Shown here: piece by piece, positions 10,055-20,156 of the stretch
Numbering within the stretch: the stretch's first letter is position 1
Layout of the letters: each line of letters starts with the position of its first letter
NCBI RefSeq assembly: GCF_020283565.1
Contig: NC_060059.1
Location: forward strand, 29,709,838-29,773,837
Direction: 5' to 3'
DNA length: 64,000 bases
DNA from: Trifolium pratense
Lineage: Eukaryota; Streptophyta; Magnoliopsida; Fabales; Fabaceae
Notes under the pieces: generated by a model
The model's database searches: none
Seen by the model: only the letters and a program-made list of their open reading frames with translations
What the model was told of the DNA's origin: nothing
Made by a program: the position numbers and the translations under genes

Positions 10055-11354
10055 ATGTCGTACATGTTGCCTCACTTGCATTCAGGGTGGGCTGTGGACC
10101 AGGCAATCCTTGCTGAGGAAGAGCGTCTTGTTGTCATCCGATTCGGCCACGATTGGGATGAGACCTGCATGCAGGTAACGCATTCTATTCTATTCCATAT
10201 TCATTATTTCATTACCTATAACTACTTCACAAAATATCATCCAGGGTCATTTAGCATCATTTTCATTCATTCAACGATACATGAATATGTCAAGGTTTTA
10301 TATTTCGATTTATTGACGGTACTATTTGGCTAATTGCAGTCTCAATGTATCAATAAACAACTCACCAAAAAGTACTTTTGAGTATATACATTTTAGAAAA
10401 ATATTACTTTTAAGCAACAATTTCTTGTATATAAGTTGAAATTAGTTCAGCAATTCTATATAGCACGAGTCTTTCTTGAACGGAAGCTATATGAAACAAA
10501 AATAACAATCTTAAAGGAGATAAGAGAGATATAATGATGAATTTAGGAAGAAGATTAATCACAAGGTTTTTTTTTGATAAAAAGATTAATCACAAGGTGC
10601 TAATTCGTGTAATTTTATTTCTTAACAAGTATTTTGCAAATTAGTTTCTGCATCTCAACTTTCTCGGAAGCTCCCTCATTTGGTTTCTCTGTAAACGCAA
10701 CAGTATCTACACAGTTATAGGAATTTTGTTCACACGTGAAAATTCATAAAGCTAATTCAAATTGAACTGTAGTCTCGTAGAGGTATTATCAACCACTCTG
10801 TGATTTCAATAATAGTCACAGATATGATTTTCACAATTTCAAGGATGTGATGTGATGAAACCGCAAACACCACCCCAATTTTAAAGCTTGGATTGATATT
10901 ATCATATCATACATATTGTCTGTTTCTTTCAACACATGCTAATTCTTAATTTTAGGTTGATATGGGTTATATTGAGTGAAATTGCATTATTTAGGTTAGT
11001 ACTCTAGTTTGATTTGTGTTCTATATTGTTTTGTTATGTGTCCAGATGGATGAGGTGCTGTCATCGGTTGCTGAGACAATAAAGAACTTTGCCGTGATAT
11101 ACCTTGTGGACATCACAGAGGTGCCTGATTTTAACACAATGTATGAGCTGTACGACCCTTCAACGGTGATGTTCTTCTTTAGGAACAAGCACATCATGAT
11201 AGACCTTGGAACTGGAAACAATAACAAGATCAATTGGGCTATGAAGGACAAACAGGAGTTCATTGACATCATTGAAACTGTCTACCGAGGTGCAAGGAAG
11301 GGACGTGGTCTTGTCATTGCTCCCAAAGATTACTCCACTAAGTATCGCTACTAG
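10055..11354 (+). CDS. YLS8: DIM1/YLS8, thioredoxin-like U5 snRNP protein
   Basis: Two coding exons, 10055-10174 and 11046-11354, are separated by an 871-bp GT-AG intron (donor CAG/GTAACG, acceptor TCCAG/ATGG). Together they encode 142 residues, the family's canonical length. The protein begins MSYMLPHLHSGWAVDQAI and ends with APKDYSTKYRY. Family landmarks are plain: FGHDWDETCMQMDEVL at the thioredoxin-fold active region, YELYDPSTVMFFFRNKHI and GNNNKINWAM. DIM1/Dib1/TXNL4A proteins are core parts of the U5 snRNP and of the U4/U6.U5 tri-snRNP needed for pre-mRNA splicing, acting in the nucleus. The gene stands alone, is probably housekeeping, and has a leader intron. AATAAA-like words lie after 11540. 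A broken copy lies at 35.6 kb. Identification is near certain. Confidence 0.98.
10551..10598 (-). mobile_element. Micro-retroinsertion (14 bp) in the DIM1 intron
   Basis: Perfect 17-bp repeats AAGATTAATCACAAGGT at 10551-10567 and 10582-10598 bracket 14 bp. On the minus strand the insert reads TTTATC followed by eight A. It lies within the coding intron of DIM1. Confidence 0.75.
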
Positions 11355-11399
11355 AATATATCAATCTCTATTGAGATGTGCAATTTGAATGATGTATTT

Positions 11400-12264
11400 T
11401 ACTTCTCGTCCAATGGCGAAACTTACTATGTCTGTGATGTTAAACTCTAAGTGCTTTGCTCGCGAACACACATCATAGACTTGGCTTCTCTGAAAGAGAA
11501 TTTACATTTTATAGTATAAGAATCCTTTATTGGGATTGTTTAGAATGAATAAAAAATATTCATTCCATCTAAATACAAAATTTTCTCTTATTTGGGGTTA
11601 ATATGAGTTGAAATCTATCTTTTATTCCTTTATTAAATGTGTAACTGTTATGCTGTGTGTTGATACTCCTAATAAGGATTTATATTTTATGATAAAAAAG
11701 TGTGGTGAAAGAAATAGAAAGGTGATGTCAAGCAAAACAAAAAAAAAAAGGAATTTGTGGTATGACTAAAAATTTAATATATAATATTGGTTCTCATATT
11801 TGCATTACTTTCCTTTGTGTTATTGGTTTCTTCATGTGTCTTCAATCCTTTCTCGATTGATTTAGCAAGGGGAGATGCATGTAGTGTTCGTAACATACCT
11901 CACCACTTTCCAATTTAAACACTAAAATAAAAATTATACTTATTGCCAAATGATTAATGATAACACAAATTACTAAACAAATTCTATTTTCAAAGAGCGA
12001 GTAACTATTAATATAACAATTCAATCATGTTTATTTAGCTTTTAAAAGTTAAGGCAATCGTTCAAATTCAGACGTAGGCAATTTCAATTAGCTATATGAC
12101 CATTAAAAGTCAGGACAGCTTATATTAAAAAAAATTAATTAAAAGTCGGGACAATCAATTAGAGGTGTATATGGTTGTTCCATATTATGAAGGGAGGAAT
12201 AATAAATTTGAGCAGTTAAATAATGAAAGAGTAATACTGTTTAACTCAATTGATATGAATATTG

Positions 12265-12313
<49 letters not shown>

Positions 12314-12380
12314 TATTGAACACTTTACTTATTCATTTTAAGGATGACATTCTAACCACTAGATTACAATGTTTAAATTT

Positions 12381-12411
<31 letters not shown>
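11400..12411. other. DIM1 3' flank and AT-rich spacer
   Basis: The DIM1 3' UTR occupies the first part. The remainder lacks a supported gene. A (TA)n microsatellite lies near 12270-12310 and an (AAT)n tract at about 12382-12411. A 60-codon minus-strand frame (11842-12024) has no recognisable features. Confidence 0.5.
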
Positions 12412-12594
12412 GGGTCTTGCTAAATAGTATCTCAATTCACTCTTTAAGCATTCAATTTTTTAAAAAAAAATTATTCAAAAAGTGAAACATTTCAATTTAT
12501 AATGCGTTGATTTCACACATTTTCATAAAATTTTAACAAAAACTTACTATTTAAGATACTTAAAGAGTGTCCGGGACACTGTTTAGCATTTTCC
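12412..12594. mobile_element. 183-bp MITE inside an (AAT)n microsatellite
   Basis: The left end GGGTCTTGCTAAATAGTATC and the complement of the right end GGAAAATGCTAAACAGTGTC are imperfect inverted repeats. Similarity continues through CACTCTTTAAG in both arms. (ATA)n repeats border both sides (about 12382-12411 and 12595-12641), so the element landed within a microsatellite, which hides the exact target duplication. No coding capacity. Confidence 0.6.
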
Positions 12595-12719
12595 ATAATA
12601 ATAATAATAATAATAATAAATAATAATAATAATAATAAATTGATGCAAAATAAAAAGATATATAATATGATTTAGTAAAGATAGTTGTCTTAAAGAAAAA
12701 GATGTAAAAAGATTTAATT

Positions 12720-12765
12720 AACTAGATATATGACTTGTAGTAAAAAAAAAACTAGATATATGACT
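12720..12765 (+). mobile_element. Micro-retroinsertion (14 bp) with 16-bp TSD
   Basis: The 16-bp word AACTAGATATATGACT occurs at 12720-12735 and 12750-12765. It encloses TGTAGT plus eight A. Confidence 0.65.
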
Positions 12766-12800
12766 AGGTGACAACTAATAAAAAAAATATAGCCGTTAAT

Positions 12801-12848
12801 ATATCTTTTATAATATCTTCAAAAAAAAATATCTTTTCATAATATCTT
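12801..12848 (+). mobile_element. Micro-retroinsertion (9 bp) with imperfect TSD
   Basis: ATATCTTTTATAATATCTT (12801-12819) recurs with a single extra C at 12829-12848. The copies enclose one C plus eight A. It is the shortest example of the pattern, so slippage or simple duplication is a real alternative. Confidence 0.4.
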
Positions 12849-12867
12849 AAAAAAAAATTAACCCTGA

Positions 12868-12875
12868 TATATAAG
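12868..12875 (+). promoter_or_regulatory. TATA box of the B3 gene
   Basis: TATATAAG stands about 129 bp before the B3 start codon. It predicts transcription from about 12900 and a leader of roughly 100 nt. It is a good match in an otherwise poly-A/T-rich region. Confidence 0.5.
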
Positions 12876-12996
12876 TAAAGTAGCACTTAGCGCATTTAAC
12901 AACAACAGTAGTCTTAACTGCGTGCGATTTCACTTTCTTTATTTGTTGGTTCGTGACATTAAGGAAAGAAACCCAAAACATCTTCATTCTTTCATT

Positions 12997-13605
12997 ATGG
13001 CTATTAAGCGCAAGAACATCTTCAGTGCTGTCGATGATGTTTGTCTTTGTCTATCGCTAGGTGGCAGTGATCATGCTTGTCGTTTCCCTTCCTGTTGCGA
13101 GACATTTCATCAGACCCATTTTCCCAAGAAAAGGAAACTTGTCCACCAAGACAACATGTGTAATGCTGCTGCTGTTCATGTTCCTGTTGCAAGAAGAGCA
13201 AGAAATTGGGCTTTTTCAACTGCGATGGTTCTATATGATGATCCATGGAGAATCAAGAAAGTTTTAACAAAAACTGATCTTGGCAGTAACTGTAACATTT
13301 TGATCAAGAGAGAATTGGCTAAAGATTTGATTGTTCCTGTCTTGGGTGGTCGTCAAGTTTGTGAGAATCAAGATGTTAATGTTCGAGTATGGGATATCGA
13401 CACCGACTCTCTCCATTCTCTCGTTTTCACAGTACGTCCTTCCAATCAGAGCCATGTTTTCAAAGATACATGGATCAAGGATTTTGTGCTTCGAAGGAAC
13501 TTACAGGTCGGAGATGAAATCGGCTTTCTTTGGGATCAATACAACCAACAATTTGTTTTTTCGATTATTCGCGCCTATCGCCGTCATCAAGTCAACCAAC
13601 ATTAG
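12997..13605 (+). CDS. B3-domain protein (single C-terminal B3)
   Basis: Intronless frame of 202 residues. I start at the ATG giving MAIKRKNIF, because the open frame upstream has no in-frame ATG. The N-terminal 80 residues are poorly structured, with a Cys/His-rich stretch (CRFPSCCETFHQTH) and a basic patch (PKKRK) that could direct nuclear import. From about residue 82 to 196 lies a B3-like DNA-binding fold: DPWRIKKVLTKTDLG, VRVWDIDTDS, WIKDFVLRRNLQVGDEIGF and FVFSII. This is the small plant group related to At2g33720-type B3 proteins, thought to be transcription regulators. A diverged copy of its 3' end lies 1.1 kb downstream. Target genes and expression cannot be told from the sequence. 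Confidence 0.85.
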   Translation: MAIKRKNIFSAVDDVCLCLSLGGSDHACRFPSCCETFHQTHFPKKRKLVHQDNMCNAAAVHVPVARRARNWAFSTAMVLYDDPWRIKKVLTKTDLGSNCNILIKRELAKDLIVPVLGGRQVCENQDVNVRVWDIDTDSLHSLVFTVRPSNQSHVFKDTWIKDFVLRRNLQVGDEIGFLWDQYNQQFVFSIIRAYRRHQVNQH

Positions 13606-13799
13606 TAGTTTTCAGGGGTTTTGTATGTCTGACTGTCATTTATTTTGTTAAGAACATCATGATGTGTTGTCTTGATCTGGTTGTTAATTTTAGACATAAC
13701 TATAGCTAGCTAGCATCTTGCACAAACCCCTCTTTGTTTATGTAAAAATTTATTGACTTGAAGTATAAAAAATGTTCATGTTTCTGAGAATTGGTAATA

Positions 13800-14700
13800 G
13801 AAAAATGTTAACTTTTGGTATTTGTTGGTCCTTGATTACTCTAGTTAAATACCCGAATTAGAATTCGAGGATTCATACCAAAACTCATATGGAATGATAT
13901 GTTGTAGTATCCTACCAATGTCAGTGCCTGACTTGTACCAAACACTTGTTTTGTGCTTCATATTGGCCTCATTGAAGGGAAGCTATTAGTGTTTAAATGT
14001 ACTTATTATTATACAGAAACATATATATAGCATATCTGTACCCTTAATCCATTAATGATTAGCTTGTCTTCCTTGAAATTTACCATCATTTGACAAACTG
14101 CTATTTCACTATTTTACACCAGAAAACGAGAATGACAGAACCATAGTCTGCACTTTTCCAAACAAACATTCACCTAGCTAGTTTCATCACAAGAGTGCTT
14201 TACTGTTAGACTTTCACTATGTTTGAAGCAAAATGGATTGTAAAGTGAATCAGTCTTACTCTCTGCTCCTTTATTTTATTTTCTTAAATTTTAATAGATT
14301 TCATTATGTATAATCTGCTGAATCACAAATGAGGTACTAACTTTCTCAAATTAGTACTCAAATTTTCCGCGTGTTTTGTTCTCACTCGTGCACTTTTTTT
14401 AATACTTCTCATAAAGGTCACCGACTTAATTGTTCTAGTGAAATATGCTTAACTATGAAGTTCTAATGATATGTGCATCTTGTTGGTATATGTAGTACCA
14501 ATCAATTCTTATAAGTCACCATTCGACCATACAACCTCCGGATCTGACACATTCCGATGTGAATTCGATTCATTCTTGTGTCTTCTTATGCCTAGTAACT
14601 CTTAGGAGTCACTCATTATTCATGGATCGTGCACTGGCGATCACTTTGTGCCCTCGTTAGCCTCAGAATAACAACATATATAAGATTACTAAACATAAAT
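13800..14700. other. Intergenic stretch, nothing recognised
   Basis: No open frame or structural repeat was recognised between the B3 3' flank and the copied B3 tail. The part at 14500-14660 is somewhat richer in GC and may be an eroded transposon. Confidence 0.4.
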
Positions 14701-14702
14701 TT

Positions 14703-14815
14703 ATTAACCAACATTAGTAGTTTTATGGGGTTTTGTATGTCTCTCATGGACAAACCCCTCTTTGTTTATGTAAAAAATTTATTGACTTGAAGTATAAAAA
14801 ATGTTCATGTTTCTC
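14703..14815 (+). pseudogene. Copied 3' tail of the B3 gene
   Basis: From CCAACATTAGTAGTTTT onward this segment repeats the last codons and 3' flank of the B3 gene (13590-13785), including GGGGTTTTGTATGTCT and CAAACCCCTCTTTGTTTATG. About 90 bp present in the original (13630-13718) are missing between those two blocks. It is a DNA-level duplication with an internal deletion and has no coding potential. Confidence 0.8.
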
Positions 14816-15163
14816 AATTTTATAGTTACTACTCAGTTTGTTAATTTGCTGATTTTTCTCTATTTTGGCATCAATTTTGTAGAAAGTAGAATATGATTTG
14901 TTTAGGTGCTAGTTTAGCAAATTTATATGTATATGTCTCTCAATTGTGTATCCCTCATGATTGAATCTGAGAGGCTTTGTTGCTCTCTTGCATTCACTTT
15001 TGTGTTGCATACTCTTAAATTCTTGACACTGGAGAAGAGAGGAACAGTCGTGTGCGAAGCCATAGTTAGGGAGATAAGCCCTTTAAATTCTTTTTTTTAC
15101 AAACCAAAATTCATAGGAAAACGTATTTAATTATGCTGATTATGAGGCTGTTTGTTATAGTTA

Positions 15164-15720
15164 CTAGGGGTAAACCCGTGCGTTGCACGGGTTCGATTAA
15201 AATACATAATTAAAATATTTTTATAAATTAAAAATAATAATTGTGATAAGTATAATCACATATTCGATTAAAATATATTGTTAAATATTTTTTACGATAC
15301 GGTTATATTTAATATTATATATGTGTAAAAACAAAAAAAGTTGTTCAGAATTAAAATAATTTTTATTGAAATGATGTATCATATTTTATTTTAATTGTGT
15401 CATCGTATAAAATCTTAGTTTTCATTATATGAGTTGCAATTTTAGTCACAAATCACTCTTTGCTTTTTTATTTTTAATGTATCACTTATTTATTTATTTT
15501 CAATAAGAGTTGGAGGTCATACATACTTATACTTGGTGAAAATATTGTTCATGAGTAATGTTGAACTAAGAAGTATGGTGGTTTTGACATTTTTTAATCA
15601 CGTGATCTCGTTGATACACCTAAAAATATGCTATTTATTTAGTTAATTTACTATTATATTTTAAATTATTTTTATTTCGATTTCGAAGTTTTATATTATG
15701 AATCGTTACTTATTTCTCGT
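15164..15720 (-). mobile_element. Candidate Helitron 3' end (left side of element)
   Basis: On the minus strand the sequence ends with a hairpin (ACCCGTGC, AAC loop, GCACGGGT; plus positions 15174-15192), six spacer bases and CTAG (15164-15167), followed by T. That is the 3' signature of Helitrons: a hairpin shortly before CTRR, inserted before T. The body (15193-15720) is AT-rich, non-coding and interrupted by the gypsy element. It is related to sequence that hosts the copia element (20.1 and 32.4 kb). The 5' TC end was not found. Confidence 0.5.
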
Positions 15721-17312
15721 ATTTTAAATAAACAGATAAAAAATGTGCGAGTTGAAGAAAGGAGCGAAAACGGACCGAAAAGAAGCAAAAATGGACAAAA
15801 GTGCCACACATGTGCAGCCAATTGGGCCACACATGTGCAGCCCACACAAATCAAACATGGCGTCCGCCAACAAGGAAAGAAGTGGCGCCTGCCAGCTAGC
15901 CAAAAATGGCAACTGCCAACTCCTCTCAAGTGGCCCTCGCCACTTTCTCTCAATTCATCAAAGCCATACAATTGATCCAACGGCAACGCGCTATTTTTCC
16001 TCAAGTCCCACATCGGCTACTTTTGTGTTTTGTCTCTTGTGAAATTAGTATAAATAGGCCCCTTTTCTCCACTTTCTAGGGGAGACCAACTGGTAACAGT
16101 TGAGGAAGAGAATTGAGACTAAGATTTAATTCTTGATTTCTTCTCTTAGTTTAATATTTTTATTTCCTGCTGTTGCGTTGTCGGTGTCCGTACTCAAGAT
16201 TTCCTTAATTAATTCAGGTTCTTTATTTTATTTTCTTTTCTTTATTTTTATGCTTATTTTATTTATTTTATTTTTCTGTTTTTATTTAATGTCTTTATTT
16301 TTATTTATTTATTTTATGTCTTTAGTTTTAGTTATGTCTAGCTAATTTAATATTGCTAGGATGTGTGATTAGTAGCTAGTAGGGTTTCGATAGTTAGTTC
16401 GCGCGCTAGTTTCTTTTAAGTTTTCTTTAAGCAGTTTTTATTTTTAAATGACTATAATTTATCACGAGAGTGAGAATTAATTAAAGTAGGATCAACATAG
16501 AACGCCACTTGAGATTTCTACTAGATAGTAAAAACTAAACATTGATTATAATTCGGAAGAACGCCCACTTAGGATTAGAGTCGATAATTATTTCTAATTC
16601 GGAAGAACGCCCACTTAGGATTAGAAGTAATTTAATTATATTTGGTTTTCAAAAAGTACTTTATTAGCGGATGTGAGACGAGAGTTTAGCATCACCTTTA
16701 TAATCTACAACATTAGTCAAGATTCGCGATAGCTGAGATTAGTGTTTTTAAACCAATATAATTCGAAAACTTAATTGTTTACACCACTAAATATCTAGAA
16801 GTAATGCAACTACTTTGTAAAGTATTTTATTAATTTCATGATGAGAGTTGTGAGAGCTGGAAGTGAGAACGGCTTTCGCCTGGAGCATCGACTTTATTAA
16901 AATACGACAACTAGGTGGTGTAGTAATTTTACTTAGCACGAAAACTACTTTGATAAGTATTTTATAATATCATGATGAGAGTTGTGAGAGCTGGAAGTGA
17001 GAACGGCTTTCGCCTGGAGCATCGCTTTTATTAAAATACGACAATTAGATGCGGTAGTAATTTTACTTAGCGCGAATTAAATATCGAACCCTGTGAAGCA
17101 ACTAAGAGCTCATCCTAGCAATACGCTTTATTATTCTAAAACCCAAAAAAAAATATTTTCTTTTGTTTTATTTAAAAATTCTACTACTATTTACTATTTA
17201 GCCTTAGATTTACAACGTAACATTAGATAACGGTAGGTCGACTATTGGTCTCTGTGGGATCGATAATCTTTTAAAACTACACGCGGCAAGGCTGTATACT
17301 TGCAGCGCATCA
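15721..17312 (+). repeat. 5' LTR of the gypsy element
   Basis: About 1.59 kb ending in GCATCA. It holds a TATA box (16049-16056) and a pair of CCACACATGTGCAGCC words near 15803-15842. A 30-bp direct repeat (AATTCGGAAGAACGCCCACT, 16550 and 16597) and a 133-bp tandem repeat (16809-16941 and 16942-17074) follow. The last 94 bp match the 3' remnant with one difference (ACACGCGG/ACACACGG), so the derivative is not very old. Confidence 0.7.
16049..16056 (+). promoter_or_regulatory. TATA box in the gypsy LTR
   Basis: TATAAATA followed by GGCCCC, with a pyrimidine-rich initiator region (TTCTCCACTTTC) about 20-25 bp downstream. This would place the U3/R border near 16080. Confidence 0.55.
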
Positions 17313-17318
17313 AGTTTT

Positions 17319-17337
17319 TGGCGCCGTTGCCGGGGAC
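17319..17337 (+). other. Primer-binding site of the gypsy element
   Basis: TGGCGCCGTTGCCGGGGAC, the tRNA-complementary primer site usual for plant Athila/Tat gypsy elements, starts six bases after the LTR terminal CA. Confidence 0.85.
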
Positions 17338-17436
17338 CAATTTAGTCGATATCGTAACTCCGGTGTTACACCGTAGAGACTAAGGCAATTTTATTTTATT
17401 TTATTTTTATTTTACCCCGATTAGTTCGTTTGTTGC

Positions 17437-19698
17437 ATGCCAAGCACTCGCTCTAGAGGCGAAAGATTGGTGCAACTAGTTAGCGAACCCGAACGTCTTT
17501 TAAGACGTAGAAATTTAGAAAATCAATTAGAGATTCCTCTTCCCGATTTAGTCATGGCGGAAGCCCCACAAGAACGACCATTAAGGTCCTACGCTATTCC
17601 TTCGCAAGAAGAACCGCACAATAGCATCGCTGCCCCCGCTATTGAAGCAAATAACTTTGAGCTTAAACCTTCATTGTTGTCGGCCGTACAACAAAACCAA
17701 TTCTCCGGAAACCCCACGGACGACCCCAATTTACATTTGTCCATATTCTTGCAATACGCGGATACCGTGAAGGCAAATGGTGTCAGTCCCGAAGCTATAA
17801 GACTTCGCTTATTCCCATTCTCGTTAAGAGATAAAGCTAGAGCCTGGCTCCAGTCCCTACCATCCAACTCAGTCGCAACATGGGATGAGTTGAAGAAAGT
17901 CTTTTTAGCAAGATATTTCTCGCCTAGCAAAACTGCTATGCTAAGAGCCCAAATCAATGGATTTAGACAAAGAGACAACGAATCTCTCTTCGAAGCATGG
18001 GAAAGATATAAAGAAATGATTAGGATATGTCCTCATCATGGGCTCGAAAATTGGCTAATTATCCACACCTTTTACAATGGTCTCTTGTATAATACAAGAA
18101 TGACAATAGACGCCGCAGCTGGTGGCGCACTTATGGATAAACCATACAACCAAGCCTATCAGCTTATCGAGAGCATGGCTCAGAACCATTATCAGTGGGG
18201 AAACGAGAGAACATCCGTAGAGAAGCCTCAAACGAAAGGCGGTATGTACGAAGTAAACGAGCTTGACCTTGTTAAAGCCAAACTTGAAGCTCTAACTCAA
18301 AAGATGGAGAGTATGACCACAACACCTGCAGCCACCGTGGCTGCAACAATTTCAAATTGCGAACTATGTGGAATTCAAGGGCACAAAATCGCTGAATGTC
18401 AACTCTTAACGGAAGTTCCCCCAGACCAAGTAAACTACACTCAAGGAAACCCTTACAATCAAGGTCCGAGGAACCATCCATACCTTTCGTACAAAAGTAA
18501 CAATGCTCTATATGCACCTGGCCAAGCACCTACTCCTTCACCACCAGGATTCCAAAAACTTGCTTTCAATGCTCCTAGGAAGTCTAATCTTGAACTATTA
18601 GTAGAAAACTTCATAGCTACCCAGACTCAAACCAACCTTCAAACTAGTGAGCAAATTAAACAAATAACAAGCAAGTTAGATGTCTTGACCACTCACTCTA
18701 GGATGCTAGAAACTCAAATAGCACAAGTAGCACAAAAACAAGCATCAACTGCTGCTCCCGCAGGCATTTTTCCAGGCCAACCTGAGCCAAACCCAAGGGG
18801 ACATGTTAATGCTATTATATTAAGAAGTGGGAACCGATACGAAGGACCAGCCGACCCTAGAACCAATACTCCAACCATACACCAAGACTCAGATGAGGTA
18901 ACCAAGGGAGAGAGTGAACAAAACATAAAAGATAAAGAAAATAGTGGGGAGGAAATCATAGAAAAGAAGAAACCTTATATACCCCCACCACCATATCAAC
19001 CACCCATCCCGTATCCTCAAAGATTTGAGAAATCCAAAAGCGAGGGACAGTTTAGGAAATTTGTAGAACTTCTAAAAAAATTGAACATCACAATACCTTT
19101 TACAGAAGCCATTACCCAAATGCCCTCATACGCTAAGTTTCTCAAAGAAATTTTAACTAAAAAGAAAAAGATCGAGGATGAGGAAATCGTTATGCTTACT
19201 GCCGAGTGTAGCGCCATACTCCAAAATGATATGCCTCCTAAGCTAAAAGACCCAGGAAGTTTTTCCATACCCTGTGTAATTGGAAATTATGTAATAGATA
19301 GGGCCCTATGCGATTTAGGAGCCAGTATCAGCTTAATGCCTATGTCCATATGCGAAAAACTTAATTTAGGAGAATTGAGACCAACTAAAATGTCAATACA
19401 ATTCGCTGACCGTTCTGTCAAATACCCCTTAGGTATACTAGAAAACGTGCCAGTACGTGTAGGTCAATTCTATATCCCTACCGATTTTATAGTCATGGAC
19501 ATAAGGGAAGATTCCAATACACCTATCATTTTAGGAAGGCCATTCTTAGCAACTGCCGGAGCTGTAATAGATGTAAAGGAAGGAAAGCTAACGTTTGTAG
19601 TAGGTGAAGAAAAAGTCGAATTTATTTTAACGCAACTCATGAAAGCACCAGCTATAGACGATAGTTGTTACATGGTAGACGTCATCCAAGAACATTAG
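17437..19698 (+). CDS. Gypsy gag-protease frame, truncated
   Basis: A 753-codon open frame begins MPSTRSRGERLVQ. Residues about 85-190 form the retrotransposon gag domain, with FPFSLRDKARAWLQSLP and ARYFSPSKTAMLRAQI. A zinc knuckle CELCGIQGHKIAEC lies near 308-321, and proline-rich linkers follow. The aspartic protease region is at about 610-720, with CDLGASISLMP as the active-site loop and IILGRPFL as the second signature. The frame then runs into 3' LTR sequence and stops two codons after the protease-derived residues end. Reverse transcriptase and integrase are absent, so it cannot move on its own. The frame itself has no stop, consistent with a recent deletion. Confidence 0.9.
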   Translation: MPSTRSRGERLVQLVSEPERLLRRRNLENQLEIPLPDLVMAEAPQERPLRSYAIPSQEEPHNSIAAPAIEANNFELKPSLLSAVQQNQFSGNPTDDPNLHLSIFLQYADTVKANGVSPEAIRLRLFPFSLRDKARAWLQSLPSNSVATWDELKKVFLARYFSPSKTAMLRAQINGFRQRDNESLFEAWERYKEMIRICPHHGLENWLIIHTFYNGLLYNTRMTIDAAAGGALMDKPYNQAYQLIESMAQNHYQWGNERTSVEKPQTKGGMYEVNELDLVKAKLEALTQKMESMTTTPAATVAATISNCELCGIQGHKIAECQLLTEVPPDQVNYTQGNPYNQGPRNHPYLSYKSNNALYAPGQAPTPSPPGFQKLAFNAPRKSNLELLVENFIATQTQTNLQTSEQIKQITSKLDVLTTHSRMLETQIAQVAQKQASTAAPAGIFPGQPEPNPRGHVNAIILRSGNRYEGPADPRTNTPTIHQDSDEVTKGESEQNIKDKENSGEEIIEKKKPYIPPPPYQPPIPYPQRFEKSKSEGQFRKFVELLKKLNITIPFTEAITQMPSYAKFLKEILTKKKKIEDEEIVMLTAECSAILQNDMPPKLKDPGSFSIPCVIGNYVIDRALCDLGASISLMPMSICEKLNLGELRPTKMSIQFADRSVKYPLGILENVPVRVGQFYIPTDFIVMDIREDSNTPIILGRPFLATAGAVIDVKEGKLTFVVGEEKVEFILTQLMKAPAIDDSCYMVDVIQEH

Positions 19699-19784
19699 AT
19701 AACGGTAGGTCGACTATTGGTCTCTGTGGGATCGATAATCTTTTAAAACTACACACGGCAAGGCTGTATACTTGCAGCGCATCA
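19691..19784 (+). repeat. Last 94 bp of the gypsy 3' LTR
   Basis: Matches 17219-17312 at 93 of 94 positions and ends in GCATCA just before the CTCGT duplication. Confidence 0.9.
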
Positions 19785-19789
19785 CTCGT

Positions 19790-20156
19790 ATTCTGAAAAT
19801 TACCTATCAAATAACAACGTTATTGCTTACTCCTTTCTATACAATTTAAGATGCCAAATAACTTATCAACTTACCTCCCTCTCGTTCTCTTGAAGTTTCT
19901 TATCAATTATTCACTTGGTGAAATTTTATCCAGATTTTATTAGTCTCGATTTTTTTGTCTATTGTTTGTTTTTTTTTTTCTATTGGGTTTTTCTCCGCTC
20001 ATTTTGCTTTCAATTTTTTTATTTAATAATTTTTATTCGGATTTTCAATTTAATTTAGTAGTGCTTATTAGAATGCGGTACTCTTTTTTTATAGATGATT
20101 TGTTTTTTTTCTTTCATTTCATGGGTTTGATTAAAACACACATTTAAAATACTTTT
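19790..20156. other. Helitron-like AT-rich spacer between retroelements
   Basis: T-rich, no coding potential. The last 40 bp (from about 20118, ATGGGTTTGATTAAAACACAC) resemble the sequence after the hairpin at 15187 (ACGGGTTCGATTAAAATACAT). The copia element therefore landed in a second copy of that family. CTTTT at 20152-20156 is the left target duplication of the copia element. Confidence 0.5.

Larger units (their letters stand above)
15716..19789 (+). mobile_element. Athila-like gypsy retrotransposon, deletion derivative
   Basis: The order is 5' LTR (15721-17312), primer-binding site, gag-protease frame, then directly the last 94 bp of a 3' LTR (19691-19784). Five-bp repeats CTCGT (15716-15720 and 19785-19789) look like the target duplication. 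Reverse transcriptase, RNase H, integrase and most of the 3' LTR are missing. The junction falls on the shared word AACATTAG, suggesting deletion by short-homology recombination. The LTR 5' edge is uncertain because the sequence after CTCGT does not begin with TG; a TG start at 15743 is an alternative. Confidence 0.8.

Noticed and set aside
12922..12996. Longer N-terminus for the B3 protein
   Set aside because: The extra 25 codons start at GTG, not ATG. The first ATG is at 12997, downstream of a good TATA box.
17589..17978. 129-codon frame antisense to gypsy gag
   Set aside because: Shadow of the strongly coding gag frame; no independent features.
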